This document shows, one piece after another, positions 59,678 through 64,000 of a stretch of DNA of 64,000 bases (its first letter is position 1; each line of letters starts with the position of its first letter). A program made the position numbers and the translations under genes. The notes under the pieces are model-generated. The model had not been told where the DNA came from, made no database searches, and saw nothing but the letters and a program-made list of their open reading frames with translations. This DNA is from Neoconidiobolus thromboides FSU 785 (taxonomy: Eukaryota > Entomophthoromycota > Entomophthoromycetes > Entomophthorales > Neoconidiobolaceae): positions 53,038 through 117,037 of the forward strand of contig MU626310.1 of the NCBI GenBank assembly GCA_025603075.1. The letters are read 5' to 3'.

Positions 59678-60874
59678 TTAAAAAAAACTATGACGGTTTC
59701 TATTTTTCGCTATATCTGCTTCCATTTCTTCTTTAGTTTTAACACGAACTGAAGCGTTATTGTGAGTAGCCACTAATCTTTCTAAAGCCATTGGAGGTTC
59801 TACTAATAAATGAGGAGAGATCGTAAATGAAGCTAGTAAATCTCTAGTACTTATTGTATTACTTAAGGGGATATATTCCACTTGTTTTTGATTATTATCT
59901 AGATTTAAATGAAGGTCTAGCAAAGTAGTACCATTTTGATCTATTATTTGCTCTTTCATTCGGTTTAAACTCTGTTGATATGCTGTTACATTATATCGAC
60001 TTAACCTTAATTTTTTACTATCTCTTTTTTCAATACAATTGGTAATGATGTTTTGTAAATATGTTTCTAATCCATGTAAAATTACTTCGGATACTCCTTC
60101 CTCAGCCCCGCCACTTAAACCATTCTCCAATGCCATTGCATTCGCTTTTAATTGTAATCCTTCTGAAGTTGGAAAAGCTTTACTTTCTATACATAATGGC
60201 ATATCTACTCCTGAGTGATATTCTCCTGGGTCTATTTTAATTACATACATTAGCAAAGAATCCTAAAATTATTGAAAAATGGGTTACTCTCAGCTGTCAA
60301 AGGTAAAATAGTTGGAAAGTAAGGTGCATTAGTTTCGTGCTCATTTTCAGTAGATAAAGACTAAAAAATAAAGTTATACTTCAATATCAATAAATAAAGG
60401 AACTACTTAATTTACCTGTTTCAGTTTAACTCTTTCTCTCCAACTCCTTCCTAAATTTTTTATTATCTCTTTTAATTCCAATTGACTTATTTTTTCCAAC
60501 TCTTCCTTTGTTGGTCTCTTACGCTTTGATAAAGTTAAACTATTAGTCAGCCCTTCTTTTAATTGGTTTTGACTATTAGATAATGTTATGCTTTCGGACT
60601 GACTAGTAGCTTTAATACAACTTATTATAAATGAGTTATGTAGCTTTGCTGATCAAAAGTAATCAATACATATATATAAATCAGTTAAAACTTTACCTTT
60701 ATTTTTTGGTAAGATTTGTTTGATGCTAAAATAATAAGCGTTTAGATTTATTTTACCAGTTAGATATTCTGTCGTTCTTTTCCAATATACATCTTTATTA
60801 TTTTTTAATACTGCATCTAGTTTTGTTTTGTATTTAGCTATCTGCTCTCGGTATTCATGCAATTTATTCTCCAT
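59678..60874 (-). CDS. HFI1: SAGA complex subunit Hfi1/Ada1 (TADA1-like)
   Basis: About four exons, roughly 340 residues. The first ATG in frame is at 60874 (MENKLHEYREQIAKYKTKLD). The N-terminal SAGA-Tad1 motif is clear: KYKTKLDAVLKNNKDVYW, EYLTGKINLNAYYFSIKQIL and, after splicing, LHNSFIISCIK. A basic segment LTLSKRKRPTKEELEKISQL and GRSWRERVKLKQ follow. The C-terminal exon has the histone-fold-like block ENGLSGGAEEGVSEVILHGL plus ETYLQNIITNCIEKRD, then RDLLASFTISPHLLVEPPMA. Hfi1 pairs through its histone fold with Taf12 in the SAGA coactivator core. The gene converges with the kinase gene, 232 bp away. Confidence 0.85.
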
Positions 60875-61379
60875 TTTAAATTTCTTTGTTAAAAGTGGCT
60901 TTAAAAAATGATTCAATCAATTTACTATAAAAAATTGTAAGTGATAATTTCGTTTTTCTGTGCATCAATTCTTAGCTGAAATTTTAAAAAAGGAATGTAA
61001 AATAGCAAAATTAACAATAACATGCAAAGTAAATTTCTGAAAATGAATTTATTATAGCTTAATTTTACAACTTTGATTCTTTAGATAAGTAAAACAATCC
61101 ATTAATTTTCACTACGGTACACTAAGTCATTGTATGCCCGTACTATAAAAATGAATAAAATTAAAGTAAATAAATTATGATGTAAATACCTTGTAAAGTG
61201 CATATGCCTCTGCATGGGCTTTTATCAATCGAGGCAACAGGTATTAGGGTATTTCTCTGAGTTATTCCGCTCAAATACAGAAATAGGGTATCTACTAATA
61301 AATAAAAATAAACAATTACTTATATAATTATAGTTATTTATGCTCCAGATGAGCAATGACTAATTCATTATAAAGATAA
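60875..61379. other. Intergenic stretch upstream of Hfi1
   Basis: AT-rich. Promoter side of Hfi1 and beyond the 3' end of the decayed WD40 gene. No supported gene. Confidence 0.35.
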
Positions 61380-63004
61380 GCTAAGTTTATGTTCACATCA
61401 TTAATTAGAGTGAAGTTACCCTTTCAGCGTTATATATAGTGATATGTTTATCTTTTGATGAGGAAACAACAACACTACTTGGATGGAGCGCCCATCTAGC
61501 TTTATTGACACTTTTACTATGAGCATCGAAAGTTATAGTAGGATTATTACAAGACAAATGTCTAAAAAGGAGAAATTGATCCATTATATTGCCCTAGTTC
61601 CACTTGTAGATAAGCTTCTTAATCCCGAACTTTAATAGAATCGTCATCTAATCCAGTAGTCAAAGTATGCTCTAAATATGGATTGACATCAATGTTGTTT
61701 ATACTCCCTGATGTCATTTTTTCATACTAAATAATTTTATTAATTAAATGTAGTTTAGCTTTTGTTAATTTACTGTTTGAATCTTGTCAGCTCTTGGATT
61801 TCAATAAATAATTTGAGATTTGCTAGTTACCCCATAAAAATTTTCATTTTTATCACTTGATTTAACGTCTTCTATTAAGTTGGTACTGCTTTAATATTAA
61901 GCAAACATGTTTATTTGATCCCATTTTCTATACGTTTTTAGTTAGATGTAATCACTTTATTTATTGCTACTTTCTTGATTTGAATTTGTGCTATAGATTA
62001 TAATTATAGGTCTATTTCTATACAATCCTTGGCATGTTATCAACTTAATCTTACTAATAGTGTATTGAAATTTATTTATTTTTAACAAAAATACCATCAC
62101 CTTTTGTAAAAAACAAACCTCGAGTTAATTGAGCATTTGGACCATAAAAACTATAACGATTTAATATATAAGGCTATAAAATGGATATATAAACTAATAC
62201 CTAGTAATCAGTGGAGTATCTCGATTGAATCTTTTAATTTTATTAATTTTAATAACATTATCTGAGTTTTCAGTAAATGAAATAAACTCTTTTAAACTAT
62301 TTAAAAATACTATTTGATATTAAAGTACACTAACAAAGATTAATTTATCAAGTCACGGTGATGTCTACTTCTACTTCATAGCTTTTTCTTGAATTGAATT
62401 TCTAAAATCATGTTAATATTGTCAAAAACAAAAATAAAGATAAAAGCAAAATATCAATACCTTATTATCTATCCCTGCTGTCATTTCTCTTCCTGTAACC
62501 GCTTTAATATAGTATAGCCGTTTTTATCATATGCCATTTTATTTGAATCGATTGCAAATAGATTCAAACTGCTTTCTTTTAGTTAATCTAATTTGGTATT
62601 AAAATTAATAGCTGAGCCAAAATAAATTCTATTTTGTTTTAATATAATGAATTATTAATTGCTTAAATATAACTAAGATGCATCCTTATAGTCATTATAA
62701 TGTCCTTTAAACTTATCTTTAGCTTTATCTTTATCCAGCCAGTTAATAAAGAACTGATGACTATTTCTACCTTTGTATTCCACATTGCAAATATGTAGGT
62801 AACCATAAGGTAAGTGATAACTTTCAATCCAGGATTTATATTCTATCTATTTGTTATTATCAGCGTTAAAAATTATTCGACAACTCACTTCTTCCTGATC
62901 TACATTATATAATACATCTTCATCCTACAATATTAAATAAATATTTTGCCTCTACTCTCCTTTTTTATTAGTACCAATGAAGTGTTGTCATATCCTTTAG
63001 CCAT
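61380..63004 (-). pseudogene. Decayed multi-exon WD40-repeat gene
   Basis: Reading from 63004 downward, a start (MAKGYDNTSL) and two apparently intact introns lead to VDQE joined to IEYKSWIESYHLPYGYLHIC and NVEYKGRNSHQFFINWLDKD. After that come islands IYFGSAINFNTKLD, then a frame change to KAVTGREMTAGIDNK, then SFYGPNAQLTRGLFFTKGDG, FYGVTSKSQIIY followed by TGA where a Trp is expected before NPRADKIQT, SGSINNIDVNPYLEH, TTGLDDDSIKVRD, and TITFDAHSKSVNKARWALHP followed by SSVVVSSSKDKHITIYN. The last four are typical WD40 blades. The donor after KVRD has lost its GT (TTAAG in place of GTAAG). At least five lesions make it a pseudogene. The parental family is not identified. Confidence 0.65.
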
Positions 63005-63080
63005 TTAGTTTTAAAGTTTAGCTTTAAATAATAGATTATTTTGTATTTCTTGAATATTATTAATGGCTTACGTTTTAAAT

Positions 63081-64000
63081 TCATAATGTAAACATACCAT
63101 TCTATAGTTTGTATTGACGAAATTCAATATTTGTGGATGAGTCAAAATAATAAAAGATGGATTTTTTTGATTTCATTAATTTTTATAATGATTGAACTTC
63201 ACTTTGGTTTCAGTTGATCTGATATAATCTCTATCACCGCATTTTTAAATAAGCTTTATTTTATGACTTGGTTGTAATTATTGTGTGTATTGGATATTAG
63301 ACTAAAAAAAGTGATGGTAAGTGATGTATAGGGACAAACTTGGCTGACTTGATTCCAGCTTATAGAATGCCGAAAAACTCTGACTCTAGGTAGTTTGTTG
63401 TCTATATACCACTTACGAACAGTAATTCAATAATATACTTCATTATATATTAATAAGAAATTTCACATTATAAAACTATGCATTATATTTATACTATAGG
63501 TTAGCGGAATTTTTATTAAACTTAATAGAAATTCCTGGATTAGTAAAGCTTTTACTAATGTAGCCTATATATTGATATTAATTAAAGTTGTAGTATGTAA
63601 ATAAATACATATAAAATTTTATTAAGAAAATTTTATTATTGACTGCTTTATAACTAACATTGCAAATTTACCATCAAATAAATAAATAACTTTAATGTTA
63701 TAATTATAGTATTAATATATTACTAAGTTAATATATAGTTGAATGGGAGGGAGTAACTAGCCCCAAAACTGTAAGTAATCATCATTATGTAATATAAACA
63801 ATATAACAATGGTTTTTATTTATCACTTTAATTAGTAATAACTTAAGTAATATCAACATTTAGTAATTTATTTTTATTATTTAGTAAAATACTTATTCAC
63901 TTAACAAATATTAAAAATACTTTTAATATCTTATATTTTTGATTTTTATATCTTGAAAAAATTATATTTATTTTATTACTATTAGTAATTAAATTGTTAA
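63081..64000. other. AT-rich end of the window
   Basis: No supported gene. Includes dispersed repeat copy B at 63718-63860. Confidence 0.4.
63718..63860. repeat. Dispersed repeat, copy B
   Basis: Counterpart of 25150-25330: TTACTAAG, CTAGCCCCAAAACTGT, TATGTAATATAAACAATATA and TTAGTAATAACTTAAGTAAT occur in the same order as in copy A, in the same orientation. Confidence 0.6.

Noticed and set aside
63155-63195. Possible fragment of the foldback family (GATGGATTTTTTTGATTTCA)
   Set aside because: Only the left-end words are similar; no palindrome centre or right end follows.

Overview
The window is AT-rich nuclear DNA from a fungus. Many protein genes are cut by short GT-AG introns (mostly about 40-70 nt). 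The recognisable gene set is typically fungal: a Cla4-type PAK kinase, a Cdc24 RhoGEF, a Hfi1/Ada1 SAGA subunit, a Bfr1-like coiled-coil protein, a Zrg17/Msc2-type zinc carrier, a GID E3 ligase subunit and a Sit4/PP6 phosphatase. The strong AT bias, the multi-intron genes and the Kelch membrane proteins suggest an early-diverging (zygomycete-type, possibly entomophthoroid) fungus. That placement is inference, not something read directly from the sequence.

Layout. From 0.9 to 11.8 kb there are five compact genes: Sit4/PP6 phosphatase (-), Zrg17-like CDF carrier (+), CorA/Alr Mg transporter (+), Rmd5/Gid2 E3 subunit (-) and Cla4-like PAK (-). From 11.8 to 15.5 kb the DNA is repeat-rich and contains a hexanucleotide array with a 100-N assembly gap. 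From 15.5 to 24.6 kb lie an acyl-carrier-like protein (-), a secreted histidine-brace (LPMO-like) protein (-), mitochondrial EF-Ts (+) and a large unrecognised helical protein (-). From 24.6 to 29 kb there is a second repeat-rich gene desert. From 29 to 38 kb lie catalase (+), a carnosine-N-methyltransferase-like protein (-), Cdc24 (+) and a cytochrome-b5 fused front-end desaturase (-). From 38 to 41.7 kb there are no supported genes. From 41.7 to 48.3 kb lie condensin subunit 1 (-) and Bfr1 (-). From 49.5 to 53.2 kb are two tandem decayed Kelch-type membrane protein genes separated by inserted foldback elements. From 54 to 61 kb lie an unknown protein (+), SelO (-), an STK16/Env7-type kinase (+) and Hfi1/Ada1 (-). 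From 61.4 to 63 kb there is a decayed multi-exon WD40 gene.

Cdc24 and the Cla4-like PAK belong to the same Cdc42 polarity pathway but are 22 kb apart and not co-organised. Otherwise the neighbours do not form a metabolic or regulatory cluster.

The most notable non-genic feature is a family of about 20 short (~100 bp) foldback elements. Their ends are GGGGATGT / ACATCCCC and their centre is AGCGCT flanked by TTTTTCCA / TGGAAAAA. They occur only in gene-poor or pseudogenic stretches and look like a palindromic non-autonomous transposon (MITE) family. The most notable genes are an ACP paralogue whose phosphopantetheine DSL motif is altered to DGS, a secreted protein whose mature N terminus would be a histidine, and a zinc carrier gene with an intron that can be no longer than about 31 nt.
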